DNA of 64,000 bases from Terriglobia bacterium (GCA_020073445.1 JAIQFE010000019.1:231677-295676), one strand, 5' to 3'. Counted from the first letter of the stretch, positions 46,701 to 54,851 are shown. The notes: generated by a model from the sequence alone, not told the origin. Program-made: numbers and translations.

Positions 46701-47068
46701 CCACGGCCAACAGTATTCTGATGGTCACCTTCGCGAATGACCAACGCGCGACGATTGCCCCGGCTCGCGACGCCATGCTCTCGGCCGGTTACGCGCGCCT
46801 CCGTCCCGTTCTGATGACGGCATCGGCCATGATCCTGGGCATGCTTCCGATGGCGCTCGGCATGGGTGAGGGCGGGGAACAGAATGCGCCGCTGGGCCGC
46901 GCGGTGATCGGCGGGCTGATGGGCGCGACCATTACAACCTTGTTCGTGGTGCCGATTTTCTATACCTATCTACGCACCAAGCCTCCCGTGGATCAATCGC
47001 GGCGGCTGGAGGATGAAGAGCGCACGGAAGCGGTGGAATCGGAATGGGATTTGTTGGAAAGAGCGTAG
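43730..47068 (+). CDS. RND efflux permease (AcrB/MexF type)
   Basis: A 1112-residue inner-membrane pump with 12 helices and two large periplasmic loops. It begins MWIVRLALRRPYTFVVMAVLIAILG. VDDATVEIENTHRNLGMRKP in helix 4 carries the paired acidic residues of the proton relay, with Glu in the third position (D-D-A-T-V-E). Residues about 805-855 are a low-complexity insert (TTTTGSLAGVAMTGNAS, GNPGAIPNG) in the second loop. It is longer than AcrB (1049). The adaptor gene follows 12 bases later. No outer-membrane TolC gene is seen. Confidence 0.93.
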   Translation: MWIVRLALRRPYTFVVMAVLIAILGGVAIATMPVDIFPYIDIPIVSIVWQYNGLTPEEMESRIVTNFERALTSNVTDIEHIESQSYQTVAVVRVYFHQNAQVDLALAQIVTQCQVQVRNMPPGTFPPQVLKYDAASVPILQLGLSSKTLTEQEIFDLGNNFIRTPLATVQGANVSYPFGGKNRQIMVDLNLDELYAKQLSPMDVSNALNLQNLILPAGTAKFAQTEYPIRLNSSPSAVSEFNNLPIKTVNGATIYMKDVATVHDGFVPQQNIVRTNGSRGVLLTVTRNGKASTLAIVDAVKNALPKILATMPPALKLSVFGDQSLFVRSAIGGVLRETLIAAFLTGSVILLFLGSWRSTMIVWISIPLSILTSLCILSLLGQTVNVMTLGGLALAVGILVDDATVEIENTHRNLGMRKPLVRAVLDGASQIAIPTLVSTLSICIVFVPVLLLSGTARYLFTPLAMAVVFAMLASYLLSRTLVPTMVHHLLRSEAAIYQAGGHGGKGILWSVHRGANSLFERLRYRYTGLLDFSLRHRGPVLILFLSISFGSLWLARLVGRDFFPSVDAGQLRLHARSAPGTRIEQTEFRFADVEQEIRRALPAGEIDTIIDNIGIPNAWGSIAQGDVPNIAATDGEILISLNREKHGPVRDYEILLRKRLNQRFPDMAFFFEPANITNQILNFGLPAPIDLQVVGRDAPGNYKIAQRLRDRIARIPGAADVHIHQVFSQPQFNVNVDRVKAGQLGLTQRDVTGSMLISLSGNNQVAPNFWLNPANGVSYNVGVQTSQYRIDSMDELLRTPITAASNAINTTTTGSLAGVAMTGNASVSSSPSGASQAYGNPGAIPNGTQLLSNLVDVERSYGPVIVNHYNVAPVFDVYANVDRRDLGSVGSEVEKIMQDEQGHLPRGTTFSLRGEYETMQTSFVRLGLGMIFAVVLVYLLMAVNFQSWLDPFIILTALPGAIAGILWMLFVTGTTLSVPSLMGSIMCVGVATANSILMVTFANDQRATIAPARDAMLSAGYARLRPVLMTASAMILGMLPMALGMGEGGEQNAPLGRAVIGGLMGATITTLFVVPIFYTYLRTKPPVDQSRRLEDEERTEAVESEWDLLERA

Positions 47069-47080
47069 TGTACTCACGAG

Positions 47081-48433
47081 ATGAAATATAGCGATCCTCA
47101 TCAGACGGGCTCCGAATCCGAGCAGCAACTGCGGCAGCAGGTGGACGATCTCAAGCGCCGGCTTCGGGAGCAAGAAGAAGGGCTCTCCGGGCCGCCGGCG
47201 AAGCGTTGGAAGCCATCTGCGATCACCATCACTGCGCTGCTGCTGTTTTTGATCGTGCTGTTTGTCGGAGCTTTTTTCGCGGGCTACATTCCCCTTCAGA
47301 GGCGCGAGACATTGGTCCGCGAGGAAGCCGATGTGCACGGTAAAGATCTGCCGCACGTGGAAGTGATGAAGGTTGGCCGCTCGTCGATACAGAGTGAACT
47401 GAAACTCCCGGGGACTCTCCAAGCGGTGACCGAAGCCCCTATTTTGGCCCGCGCCGACGGCTACTTGAAGGCTCGCTATGTGGACCTCGGCGATAAAGTG
47501 AAGGTGGGCCAGCCGCTGGCGGAGATTGATGCGCCCGAGCTGGACCAGCAAATCCTCCAAGCCCAGGCGGCGGTCGCTCAGGCCCAGGCTTCGCTCGAGC
47601 AGGCGCAGGCCAGCCTGGAGCAGGGCAAAGCGAACCGGGAACTGGCTCGTGTGACCGCGGAACGGTGGAAGACGCTTGCAGCGGAAGGCGTGGTATCGCA
47701 GCAGGAAAACGACCAGAATCAGGCGCAGCTAAATTCGCAGACCGCCAATGTGCAAGCGTTGGAGAAAGCGATCAACGCGCAACGCAGCAATGTGGCCGCG
47801 GCCCAGGCGAATCTTGCCCGGCTTCAGGACGTCCAAGGCTATCGGATCGTAAAGGCCCCGTTCGATGGCGTGATCACGGTCCGCAATGTGGATCTCGGCG
47901 CGCTGGTCAGCACGGGCAACACGCTGCTGTATCGAATCGCTCAAACCGGAACGCTCCGCATGTACGTCAACGTTCCTCAGGTCAGCGCCAGTTCGATCCA
48001 TGCCGGCCAAGCCGCGCAGTTGACGCTTTCCAATTTTCCTGGCCGGCGATTCCTGGGCAAGGTCGCGCGCACGGCAAACGCGCTCGATCCGTCCAGCCGC
48101 ACCATGCTGGTTGAAGTCGCCGTGTCGAACCCCGACGGCGTTCTGTTCCCCGGCATGTACGCCGAAGTCGACCTGAGCACCGCGCGATCGAATCCTCCTC
48201 TTCTAATCCCGGCCCTGGCGCTGATCGTTCGCTCCGATGGAGCGCAAGTCGCGGTGGTCCAGGCGGACGGAGTCGTGCATCTTCAAAAGGTCGAAGTCGG
48301 GCGAGATTACGGGGATCGCGTCGAGATCGTTCAAGGGGTTGCGGAGGGTGCGACGATTCTCGCCGCTCCCGGGGATGCGGCTAAAGAGGGCGCGAGGATC
48401 GTTCCTGTAGAGAGTGCCGCTGGACAGCGATAA
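47081..48433 (+). CDS. RND efflux periplasmic adaptor (membrane fusion protein)
   Basis: A 450-residue adaptor. A polar N-terminal tail with heptad character (SESEQQLRQQVDDLKRRLREQEEG) precedes a membrane helix (TITALLLFLIVLFVGAFFAGY). The lipoyl halves are ILARADGYLKARYVDLGDKVKVGQPLAEIDAPEL and YRIVKAPFDGVITVRNVDLGALVS. A long coiled hairpin (about 155-255) lies between them, rich in AQAQASLEQAQASLEQ. A beta-barrel and membrane-proximal domain follow. It links the permease to an outer-membrane channel. The cytosolic N-terminal coiled segment is unusual. Confidence 0.92.
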   Translation: MKYSDPHQTGSESEQQLRQQVDDLKRRLREQEEGLSGPPAKRWKPSAITITALLLFLIVLFVGAFFAGYIPLQRRETLVREEADVHGKDLPHVEVMKVGRSSIQSELKLPGTLQAVTEAPILARADGYLKARYVDLGDKVKVGQPLAEIDAPELDQQILQAQAAVAQAQASLEQAQASLEQGKANRELARVTAERWKTLAAEGVVSQQENDQNQAQLNSQTANVQALEKAINAQRSNVAAAQANLARLQDVQGYRIVKAPFDGVITVRNVDLGALVSTGNTLLYRIAQTGTLRMYVNVPQVSASSIHAGQAAQLTLSNFPGRRFLGKVARTANALDPSSRTMLVEVAVSNPDGVLFPGMYAEVDLSTARSNPPLLIPALALIVRSDGAQVAVVQADGVVHLQKVEVGRDYGDRVEIVQGVAEGATILAAPGDAAKEGARIVPVESAAGQR

Positions 48434-48447
48434 CGCGTCGCGGAGCC

Positions 48448-49023
48448 CTACTTGTACAGGACGCGCTCGATGCGCCGGTCGGGAATCAGCCAGGTGAGCG
48501 CAACGAGCAAATATATGGCGCTGGAGATCCAAGGATTGACAAACGCCAAAGGGATCGCGGCGAGGTAGCCCAGCGGCGAAAGTTTGCCCTTCCAATCGTG
48601 TCCGATAGCTGACGCAAGCAGCGAATTAGGTCCCTGCTCGATGATGATGAGGCGCTGCAGGATATAGTAAGCGACGCCCGCCATCAGCAGAACGACGCCA
48701 TAGGCCGCCGTGGGCATGGACGCCAGGTGGTTCTCGCCGATCCACGCCGTCGAAAAAGGAAATAGGGACAGCCAGAACAGCAGGTGCAGGTTCGCCCATA
48801 AAATGCCGCCGCTTACGCGCCTCGTCGCCTGAAACATGTGGTGATGATTGTTCCAGTAGATTCCCACGTAAACAAAACTCAGGATATAGCTGAGAAAAAC
48901 TGGAAGCAGGGGTTCGAGCGCACCGAAATCGTCACCGTGCGGCGGCTTCAATTCCAGGACCATGATGGTGATGATGATAGCGAGCACACCATCGCTGAAA
49001 GCTTCGAGCCGGTTCTTCTCCAT
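48448..49023 (-). CDS. TMEM175/DUF1211-like potassium channel
   Basis: A 191-residue protein with six helices. NRLEAFSDGVLAIIITIMVLEL holds the R-x3-FSDG motif of TMEM175 helix 1. YVGIYWNNHHHMFQ and WANLHLLFWLSLFPFSTAWIG follow the usual order. Bacterial members work as tetramers of one repeat and conduct K+ in a leaky way. It lies 1 base downstream of the secreted-protein gene stop and converges on the RND operon. Confidence 0.86.
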   Translation of the reverse strand: MEKNRLEAFSDGVLAIIITIMVLELKPPHGDDFGALEPLLPVFLSYILSFVYVGIYWNNHHHMFQATRRVSGGILWANLHLLFWLSLFPFSTAWIGENHLASMPTAAYGVVLLMAGVAYYILQRLIIIEQGPNSLLASAIGHDWKGKLSPLGYLAAIPLAFVNPWISSAIYLLVALTWLIPDRRIERVLYK

Positions 49024-49024
49024 T

Positions 49025-50071
49025 TCACCGTGCCGCGCGAGTAGCCTTTCGATCCACGCCGCCGCCGTGATAGACGAATCCCGTCGCCTTGCCTTGAGCG
49101 TCCCGGCTGAATTCGATCCAGTTGCCTTCCGTGCGCGAAACGAAGACGGTTTCCGATTTCGGCACCAGCGGCAACCTAAGCGGGTTCGTGCCTTCCTGCA
49201 GGAACAGCAGATCGCCTTCGAAGGAGATCACAGCCGTCCGTCCCGGTGCGTACTCGTACGCGCCCGTGTACTTTGAGAGAAGTTCCGGCGATAACTTCGT
49301 GACTTCCGTCCCGCCGAGCATATGCGGAACGGAGCGATCATTCTCGCAGATGCTCTCCAGAAGATCGGTGTCGGGCATCAGCGTCTTATCCATCCTGAAC
49401 GAAAATGGCCGTGTAAACGTTTTCGGATCGTCGATCGTCATTTCCAGGTCCATGTGGCCGAAGTCGCGCCGCCGGAATCGTTCGGTGATGTGAAGAGCCT
49501 CCGTGTGAGGATGTCCTTCGATGTCGAGCCAGCCCCGGTCATTGAAACCTGCGGTATCGACCACCAGCGTGTCCTTGTCCCAATGGCCGATTGAATACCC
49601 CATCCACGTGGGATTGGGATCCTTCGGAAGCGGGCGGCCGTCGGTGAAAATCGTTCGATGAACGCTATTGGTGGTGCCCTGGTAGAGGATCACAATCACG
49701 CCAGGAGTTTGGACGAACCGGGCGACGTCGACCATATGGTAGTAGGGGAACGGATCGGGGAGGCAATTCGCACGGGGCGCGTCTTTGCCCATGTCGCGCA
49801 CACGCTGCTGGTAAACAGCCTCGGCCCAGGGTTGGATATCGCTGGGCTTCAGGTCTCTCGCGACATTCCGGTCATAGCTTCCGGCACCTGGCCCCCGCCA
49901 GACGCCGGAGATGTCGGGTTTGCCATCCGCAGCGCGCGGCGTGGGCGCGGAGAGGTTCGGCTTACCATCCGGCGTGCGTGGAATTCCGGGCGTGCGGTAG
50001 TCAAGCCATTGCGCCGGAGCCCCCGTTGACAGGCAGAAAGCAAACGCGCTGATAAGCCAGATCGTTCTCAT
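49025..50071 (-). CDS. Secreted protein with IGHWDKDTLVVDT motif, long form
   Basis: A 348-residue exported member of the family found at 6626-12932. The signal MRTIWLISAFAFCLSTGAPA is followed by RAADGKPDISGVWRGPG. FTDGRPLPKDPNPTWMGYSIGHWDKDTLVVDTAGFNDRGWLD and LHITERFRRRDFGHMDLEMTIDDPKTFTRPF come next, then LESICENDRS. An extra C-terminal domain of about 80 residues follows (LSPELLSKYTGAYEYAPGRTAVISFEGD). Function is unknown. A start at 50071 is supported by a good promoter upstream and the signal. Confidence 0.78.
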   Translation of the reverse strand: MRTIWLISAFAFCLSTGAPAQWLDYRTPGIPRTPDGKPNLSAPTPRAADGKPDISGVWRGPGAGSYDRNVARDLKPSDIQPWAEAVYQQRVRDMGKDAPRANCLPDPFPYYHMVDVARFVQTPGVIVILYQGTTNSVHRTIFTDGRPLPKDPNPTWMGYSIGHWDKDTLVVDTAGFNDRGWLDIEGHPHTEALHITERFRRRDFGHMDLEMTIDDPKTFTRPFSFRMDKTLMPDTDLLESICENDRSVPHMLGGTEVTKLSPELLSKYTGAYEYAPGRTAVISFEGDLLFLQEGTNPLRLPLVPKSETVFVSRTEGNWIEFSRDAQGKATGFVYHGGGVDRKATRAAR

Positions 50072-50092
50072 AAGCCGTATCCCCTGTGTGAA

Positions 50093-50121
50093 AGTGTAAC
50101 GCCGCGGGTCGCCGAACCCAA
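50093..50121 (-). promoter_or_regulatory. Promoter of the 49025-50071 secreted-protein gene
   Basis: On the minus strand TTGGGT (50121-50116), 17 bases and TACACT (50098-50093) lie 21 bases before the ATG at 50071. Confidence 0.5.
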
Positions 50122-50127
50122 CTGCGA

Positions 50128-50133
50128 TATACT
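50128..50133 (+). promoter_or_regulatory. Candidate -10 of the secreted hydrolase operon
   Basis: TATACT lies 21 bases before the GTG at 50155, with TTGGAGG as ribosome site between. No convincing -35 was found. Its upstream zone overlaps the divergent promoter. Confidence 0.4.
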
Positions 50134-50154
50134 CGGTTCCTGTTGGAGGTTCGC

Positions 50155-51189
50155 GTGAGATTTGCAATAAAGACCTTGTTCGTCGTTGCGATTACGATGG
50201 CCCTCGCTGGCGTGACGCAGGCGCAGGTTCCGCCTGAAATCGCCAAACAGCTGGTGAATATCGGACGTGGAGTTTGCGTCCCGGAGACGGCTCAAGTCTA
50301 CCGGCCCCTGCATCCGAACCCGCCGTACCCGGACGACCTGATCGCCCGCGATATCGCATTCGGCCCCGATCCTAAGAATGTCGTCGACATTTTTGCGCCC
50401 AAGAAGGGTGGAGGAGGCCGTCCCGTTCTTATCTACGTATCGGGCGGAGCCGGCAATAAGCAGCAAGGCGGTCCCAATGGTGACGTCTTCTACGACAACG
50501 TCATGCTGTGGGCCGTGAAGAACGGCATGGTTGGCGTGAACATGCAGCGCCGTCCCGGAACCACTTGGGACGATCCCGCCAAGGACATTGCTCTGGTTGT
50601 CTTTTGGGTGAATCAGAACATCGCCAAGTACAAGGGGAATCCCAAGCGCGTGTTCATCTGGGCACAGTCCGCCGGGAACGTTCCTACCAGCACCTACATC
50701 GGACATCCTGAGTACTATGGCCCGCAAGGTGTCGGCGTCAAAGGAGTAGTTTTCATGTCGCCTCCGGCCTTCAACATTCTGCCGGCCACGCCGCCTCCCG
50801 TACAAGGCGGATTTGGACCGTGCGGAAGACCTGACGGGCAACCCGTTGCAGCTGCGCCCGGTGGACGTGGTCCGGGTGGACCTGGCGGTGGCAAAGGCGA
50901 CGGCAAGGGCAAAGCCGCTCAGCCGGACGCGGCGACGCAATTGGCCCGATCGAACCTGCCCGGGCTGGTGAAATCGAAAGTGCCGTTCATGGTTTCGGTT
51001 GCCGAGCTCGATCCACCGAACATCATCGGGTTCGCCGAGACCTTGAAGAGTGAGCTTTGCAAGGCCGGCAACTGTCCTACTTACATGGTGTACAAGGATC
51101 ACAGCCACATTTCCGAGGTCATGTCGCCCAACACGGCGGATACTAGCGTGACCGGTCCAATTCTCAAATGGATGAAGAGCGTTAAGTAA
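50155..51189 (+). CDS. Exported alpha/beta hydrolase, BD-FAE/carboxylesterase-like
   Basis: A 344-residue protein with a signal (RFAIKTLFVVAITMALAGVTQAQ). VVDIFAPKKGGGGRPVLIYVSGGAGNKQ is the strand before the oxyanion hole. DIALVVFWVNQNIAKY and VFIWAQSAGNVPTSTY (A-Q-S-A-G) give the nucleophile elbow. YKDHSHISEVMSP supplies the His. A low-complexity insert near 245-270 reads GGRGPGGPGGGKGDGKGK. The GTG at 50155 with GGAGG upstream is preferred. The substrate is unknown. A hydrolase of another family follows after 6 bases. Confidence 0.8.
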   Translation: MRFAIKTLFVVAITMALAGVTQAQVPPEIAKQLVNIGRGVCVPETAQVYRPLHPNPPYPDDLIARDIAFGPDPKNVVDIFAPKKGGGGRPVLIYVSGGAGNKQQGGPNGDVFYDNVMLWAVKNGMVGVNMQRRPGTTWDDPAKDIALVVFWVNQNIAKYKGNPKRVFIWAQSAGNVPTSTYIGHPEYYGPQGVGVKGVVFMSPPAFNILPATPPPVQGGFGPCGRPDGQPVAAAPGGRGPGGPGGGKGDGKGKAAQPDAATQLARSNLPGLVKSKVPFMVSVAELDPPNIIGFAETLKSELCKAGNCPTYMVYKDHSHISEVMSPNTADTSVTGPILKWMKSVK

Positions 51190-51195
51190 GGAGAT

Positions 51196-52077
51196 ATGAA
51201 CATGGCTCAAGATACGAACGATCTCAAGAACCGGCGCGATTTTGTCGCTCTTGGAGTGGCTGCGGGGCTCGCCGCGACGGCCGGATCGGCCGCGGCAGCA
51301 GGCCTGGACGTTGTCGAAACCAACGTCGAGATCAAGACTCCCGATGGAACCTGCGACGCCGCGTTCATTCATCCGAAAAGCGGCTCGCATGCGGGCGTCC
51401 TGCTGTGGCCCGACGCTTTCGGCTTGCGTCCCTGGACGCGTGAAATGGGCAAGCGCCTCGCCGCTGAGGGATATTCGGTCCTGGTGCCGAATCCCTTCTA
51501 TCGCGTCTCGAAGGCTCCGTTCACGGATGCCTCCACGTTCAACTTCCAGAACCAGGCCGATATGGCGAAGCTCCGGCCGCTGATGGCTTCGGTGAACGCC
51601 GCCGGCGCCGCGGAGAAGGATGCCATCGCCTATGTCGGTTTCCTCGACGCGCAAAAAGAAGTGAACAAGTCCAAGAAGATCGGCACCCAGGGTTACTGCA
51701 TGGGCGGACCGCTGATCATGAAGACTGCCGCCACGGTGCCCAATCGCATTGGCGCCGCTGCGTCGTTCCACGGCGGTGGCCTGGTGACTGCGAATCCCGA
51801 CAGTCCTCATCTGCTCGCGCCGAAGATCAAAGCTCGGATGTATATTGGGATCGCCACGAGTGACGACATGACCCAACCCGATGCCAAGGACAAGCTGAAG
51901 GAAGCGTTCGCGGCGGCGAAGGTCACGGCGACGGTCGAAGTCTATCCGGGAACCCAGCATGGCTGGTGCATGAAGGATATGCCCAACCAGCCGAACGGCA
52001 TGCCCATCTACAACATGGCGGACGCCGAAAAGGCCTGGGGTAAACTCCTGGCCTTGTACAAGGCTGCCTTAGCCTAG
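51196..52077 (+). CDS. Tat-exported dienelactone hydrolase-family protein
   Basis: A 293-residue hydrolase. NRRDFVALGVAAGLAATAGSAAAAG is a twin-arginine signal. VLLWPDAFGLRPWTREMGKRLAAEGYSVLVPNPFYR and the nucleophile segment GTQGYCMGGPLIMKTA (G-Y-C-M-G-G, a cysteine nucleophile as in dienelactone hydrolase) follow. GTQHGWCM gives the His. It could open lactones or cleave esters outside the cytosol. It forms a two-gene operon with the preceding hydrolase. A family-B palindrome follows the stop. Confidence 0.86.
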   Translation: MNMAQDTNDLKNRRDFVALGVAAGLAATAGSAAAAGLDVVETNVEIKTPDGTCDAAFIHPKSGSHAGVLLWPDAFGLRPWTREMGKRLAAEGYSVLVPNPFYRVSKAPFTDASTFNFQNQADMAKLRPLMASVNAAGAAEKDAIAYVGFLDAQKEVNKSKKIGTQGYCMGGPLIMKTAATVPNRIGAAASFHGGGLVTANPDSPHLLAPKIKARMYIGIATSDDMTQPDAKDKLKEAFAAAKVTATVEVYPGTQHGWCMKDMPNQPNGMPIYNMADAEKAWGKLLALYKAALA

Positions 52078-52086
52078 AAAGAGCTA

Positions 52087-52178
52087 GAAAAAGGGGACAG
52101 GCAGCTCTGTCCACTCCCACGCTGGCAGGCGAAGTCAGGACTTCACGGGAGGGGACAGAGTAGCCTGTCCCCTTTTTC
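52087..52178. repeat. REPIN-like palindrome, family B copy 2
   Basis: AAAAAGGGGACAGGC and GCCTGTCCCCTTTTT are inverted ends. The centre matches copy 1 (4600-4692) apart from scattered changes. It lies between the dienelactone hydrolase and the sigma factor genes and may end transcription of the former. Confidence 0.75.
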
Positions 52179-52228
52179 TTTCCGCTCACTGTAAACCCGC
52201 GGGGACCGGGATCGGTCTATACCTGCGG

Positions 52229-52807
52229 ATGGACAGAGGTCTCATGCCGAAGTTAGCGCCGGTCGTGGAAGTGCCGTCCGCGGGCGGACTCAACGACTTT
52301 GAGTCGCTCGTCCGGCAGCACCGGTCGCGTATCTTCCGGTTCCTAATTGCGTCCCTTCGCGACAGGGAAGCTGCGGAAAACCTCACCCAGGATTGCTTCG
52401 TGCGAGCGTTCAAGGCCCGCGATCAGTTTCGGGGCGGCTCCACTCTGGGAACGTGGCTGATGCATATCGCTGCGAATCTGGTCCGGGATCATGAGGCCAA
52501 TAGCCGCCTGAAATTCTGGAGGCGCAAGCTGCGGGCCGACCTGGATCCCAACGACCTGAGCGATTGGATTCCGGATCAGCAAAAATCTCCCGAGGCGCTC
52601 GCGCTGGCCAAGGAGCAAGTGGATGCCATTTGGAGGGCTGCGGCGAATTTGTCCGAAAGGCAGCGGACTGTCTTTCTGCTTCGGTTCGTGGAAGACATGG
52701 ACCTTCTGGAAATCGCCACAGTGACCGGAATGAAGGAAGGGACGGTCAAGACTCACCTTTTTCGGGCAGTGCAGTCAGTACGGCTCGGCCTGGAGGAACG
52801 AAAATGA
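52229..52807 (+). CDS. ECF-type RNA polymerase sigma factor
   Basis: A 192-residue sigma70-family protein with regions 2 and 4 only. FESLVRQHRSRIFRFLIASLRDREAAENLTQDCFVRAFKA is region 2, with GTWLMHIAANLVRDHEA after it. LSERQRTVFLLRFVEDMDLLEIATVTGMKEGTVKTHLFRAV is region 4. An ATG at 52244 with AGAGGT before it is an alternative start. The stop overlaps the next start (ATGA). That gene carries an anti-sigma zinc motif, so the pair is probably a signalling module. Confidence 0.92.
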   Translation: MDRGLMPKLAPVVEVPSAGGLNDFESLVRQHRSRIFRFLIASLRDREAAENLTQDCFVRAFKARDQFRGGSTLGTWLMHIAANLVRDHEANSRLKFWRRKLRADLDPNDLSDWIPDQQKSPEALALAKEQVDAIWRAAANLSERQRTVFLLRFVEDMDLLEIATVTGMKEGTVKTHLFRAVQSVRLGLEERK

Positions 52808-53934
52808 ATCCGCACCTCGCTCGTCACCTAACAAGAGAACAGATTTCCAAGTGCTTGATGGGCGACGCCACGCCACAAGAGTCGCAGCATATCCAGGACT
52901 GCGCGGTGTGCGGCGCGGAAGTGGCGCGCTTGGAATCGTCCTTTGCGCAATTCCGCGGCTCCATCCGCCGCTGGAGCGATCAAGAAGAGCAGATAAGTAG
53001 GGTTAGGGAGATTGCCACCATGAATTACGAGACTCATTTGGAGCGGCTGTTGATTCCAGCTTCCGTCGATCTGCCCTGGTACAAGGGCATCGTCATCAGC
53101 GTGAGAGAGCTCATCCATCCGCCCAAGCTGCCGCCGCTCGAAGTGACGTCGAAGCCGGTGAAGCTTGCCAGCCTGAAAGGCCTGTACGGCGGCCATGAGA
53201 CCACAGCAGGGCTCGGCTCCGTGATCGCGCACGTCGCGGTAGTCGCGCTGCTTCTGTTTGCTGGCACGCTGAAACCGGTGCAGCAGGCGATGAAAGAATT
53301 CGTGCCGTTGATCGCACCCGATCTGAAGCCGCTGCAGCCTAAACCCAAACCCGAGCAATCGAAGGGCGGTGGCGGCAGTCCGCAGAAAACCGCCGAAACC
53401 AAAGGCGAGCTTCCCAAGATCGCGCCGAAGTCGTTCGTCCCTCCGATTCGCCCGCAGGACGATCCTAAACTCGCAGTGAACCCGACCATCGTCGCGCCGG
53501 AGATGCCGAATATCAACTCGCCTAACTTCGGCAACCCTCTGGCTGGGGTGGGCATTCCATCCGCGGGCAACGGGATCGGCACTGGAATTGGCTCTGGGAA
53601 AGGCCCCGGTGTTGGCCCTGGCAGCGGCGGTGGATTTGGTGGCGCAGCGTACAAGATTGGTGGCGGCGTCAGTGCTCCCGTCCCGGTTTATCGGCCCGAG
53701 CCCGAGTATTCCGAAGAAGCTCGCAAAGCCAAGTGGCAAGGCGCGGTGCTGCTCCAGTTAGTAGTGGACGAAAACGGCGTGCCGCAAGACATCAAGGTGA
53801 TCCGTTCGCTGGGCCTGGGTCTCGATCAGAAGGCGATCGAGGCGGTGCAGAAGTGGCGCTTCAAGCCTGGGCAGAAGGACGGTAAGGCGGTTCCGGTCTC
53901 CGCCAACATCGAGGTCAACTTCCGCCTGCTGTGA
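52804..53934 (+). CDS. Fusion of anti-sigma zinc motif (ZAS-like) with TonB C-terminal domain
   Basis: A 376-residue membrane protein. Residues 1-60 look like a zinc-binding anti-sigma domain: HIQDCAVC gives H29-x3-C33-x2-C36. One helix follows at about 139-155 (VIAHVAVVALLLFAGTL), then a long Pro/Lys/Gly-rich periplasmic span (QPKPKPEQSKGGGG, later GIGTGIGSGKGPGVGPG). The last 85 residues are a TonB-C domain (YRPEPEYSEEARKAKWQGAVLLQLVVDENG to NIEVNFRLL). It may bind the sigma factor inside and an envelope partner outside. No ExbB/ExbD is nearby. Confidence 0.82.
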   Translation: MNPHLARHLTREQISKCLMGDATPQESQHIQDCAVCGAEVARLESSFAQFRGSIRRWSDQEEQISRVREIATMNYETHLERLLIPASVDLPWYKGIVISVRELIHPPKLPPLEVTSKPVKLASLKGLYGGHETTAGLGSVIAHVAVVALLLFAGTLKPVQQAMKEFVPLIAPDLKPLQPKPKPEQSKGGGGSPQKTAETKGELPKIAPKSFVPPIRPQDDPKLAVNPTIVAPEMPNINSPNFGNPLAGVGIPSAGNGIGTGIGSGKGPGVGPGSGGGFGGAAYKIGGGVSAPVPVYRPEPEYSEEARKAKWQGAVLLQLVVDENGVPQDIKVIRSLGLGLDQKAIEAVQKWRFKPGQKDGKAVPVSANIEVNFRLL

Positions 53935-53956
53935 TTCAGCTAGAATCACTAGCGGG

Positions 53957-54805
53957 ATGACCTGGGAGCGGCTCGGCTTCGCGCTGGCGATCACTGTTGG
54001 CATGGCGCGGGCACAAACCACAACGACCGCGCGACCGGAATTCGCGGTCACATCGGTCAAGCCGAACCATACAGGATGTTGCACGACCTGGGGCGCTGGC
54101 AATCGCGGCGGCGGCGGTGGCGGGAAGAACGTAACGCTGAAAGAGCTGATGGGTTTCGCCTATCGGCTTCAGCAGTTTCAGATATCCGGTGGACCTCGTT
54201 GGATTGGCTCCGACCGTTTCGATATTGAGGGCAAAGCGGAGGATCCCAACATAGACTTTGATCGAGTACGGCTGATGCTGCAATCGCTGTTTGAAGACCG
54301 GTTCAAGTTAAAGGTGCATCGCGAGACCAAACAATCCGCTGTCTACGCGCTGGTTGTGGGCAAGGGCGGTTCGAAGATCAAGTTGTCCCGGGATCAGAGC
54401 CCAGAGAATGTGGATGGTCCGTCCCCGCCCGGAGCCGGACCCAACCACGGGGCCATCAGGATAGGCGTCGGCAACCTGGTTGGTAACGCTGTGACGCTGT
54501 CTTGGTTCGCCACCATGCTTTCCCAACGATTGGACCGGTTGATAGTCGACAAAACGAGTCTTACAGGCCGTTTCGATATTCGACTGCAATGGACTCCCAA
54601 TGCAGGGGAGTACCCGTTCGATCCGGGCGGCAATAGGTTGCCAACCTCGATCATCGACATGAACGGCACGACGGTCACACTCGACCCCTCCGGCCCGTCA
54701 ATCTTCTCCGCGATTCAGGAACAGCTCGGACTTAGGCTGGAATCCGCCAAGGCTCCTGTTGATGTTCTTGTAATCGATCGCGTGGAACGACCGTCCGAGA
54801 ACTGA
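53957..54805 (+). CDS. TIGR03435-type (DUF3738) acidobacterial secreted protein
   Basis: A 282-residue exported protein with a signal ending near ARAQ. FAVTSVKPNHTG starts the mature chain. NVTLKELMGFAYRLQQFQISGGPRWIGSDRFDIEGKA, MLQSLFEDRFKLKVHRETKQSAVYALVVGKGGSKIKLS, LSWFATMLSQRLDRLIVDKTSLTGRFDIRLQWTP and a late EQLGLRLESAKAPVDVLVIDRVERPSEN are the hallmarks. Function is unknown. It lies 22 bases after the TonB fusion, and TAGAAT is 10 bases before its ATG. Confidence 0.9.
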   Translation: MTWERLGFALAITVGMARAQTTTTARPEFAVTSVKPNHTGCCTTWGAGNRGGGGGGKNVTLKELMGFAYRLQQFQISGGPRWIGSDRFDIEGKAEDPNIDFDRVRLMLQSLFEDRFKLKVHRETKQSAVYALVVGKGGSKIKLSRDQSPENVDGPSPPGAGPNHGAIRIGVGNLVGNAVTLSWFATMLSQRLDRLIVDKTSLTGRFDIRLQWTPNAGEYPFDPGGNRLPTSIIDMNGTTVTLDPSGPSIFSAIQEQLGLRLESAKAPVDVLVIDRVERPSEN

Positions 54806-54851
54806 CGCTGCCGGTCGCGTGAGCTACACGGTCAATCACTTACGCCTAATG

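Noticed and set aside
50068..51960. A 630-codon open frame on the minus strand
   Set aside because: It runs antisense through two well-supported hydrolases and carries no recognisable domain.
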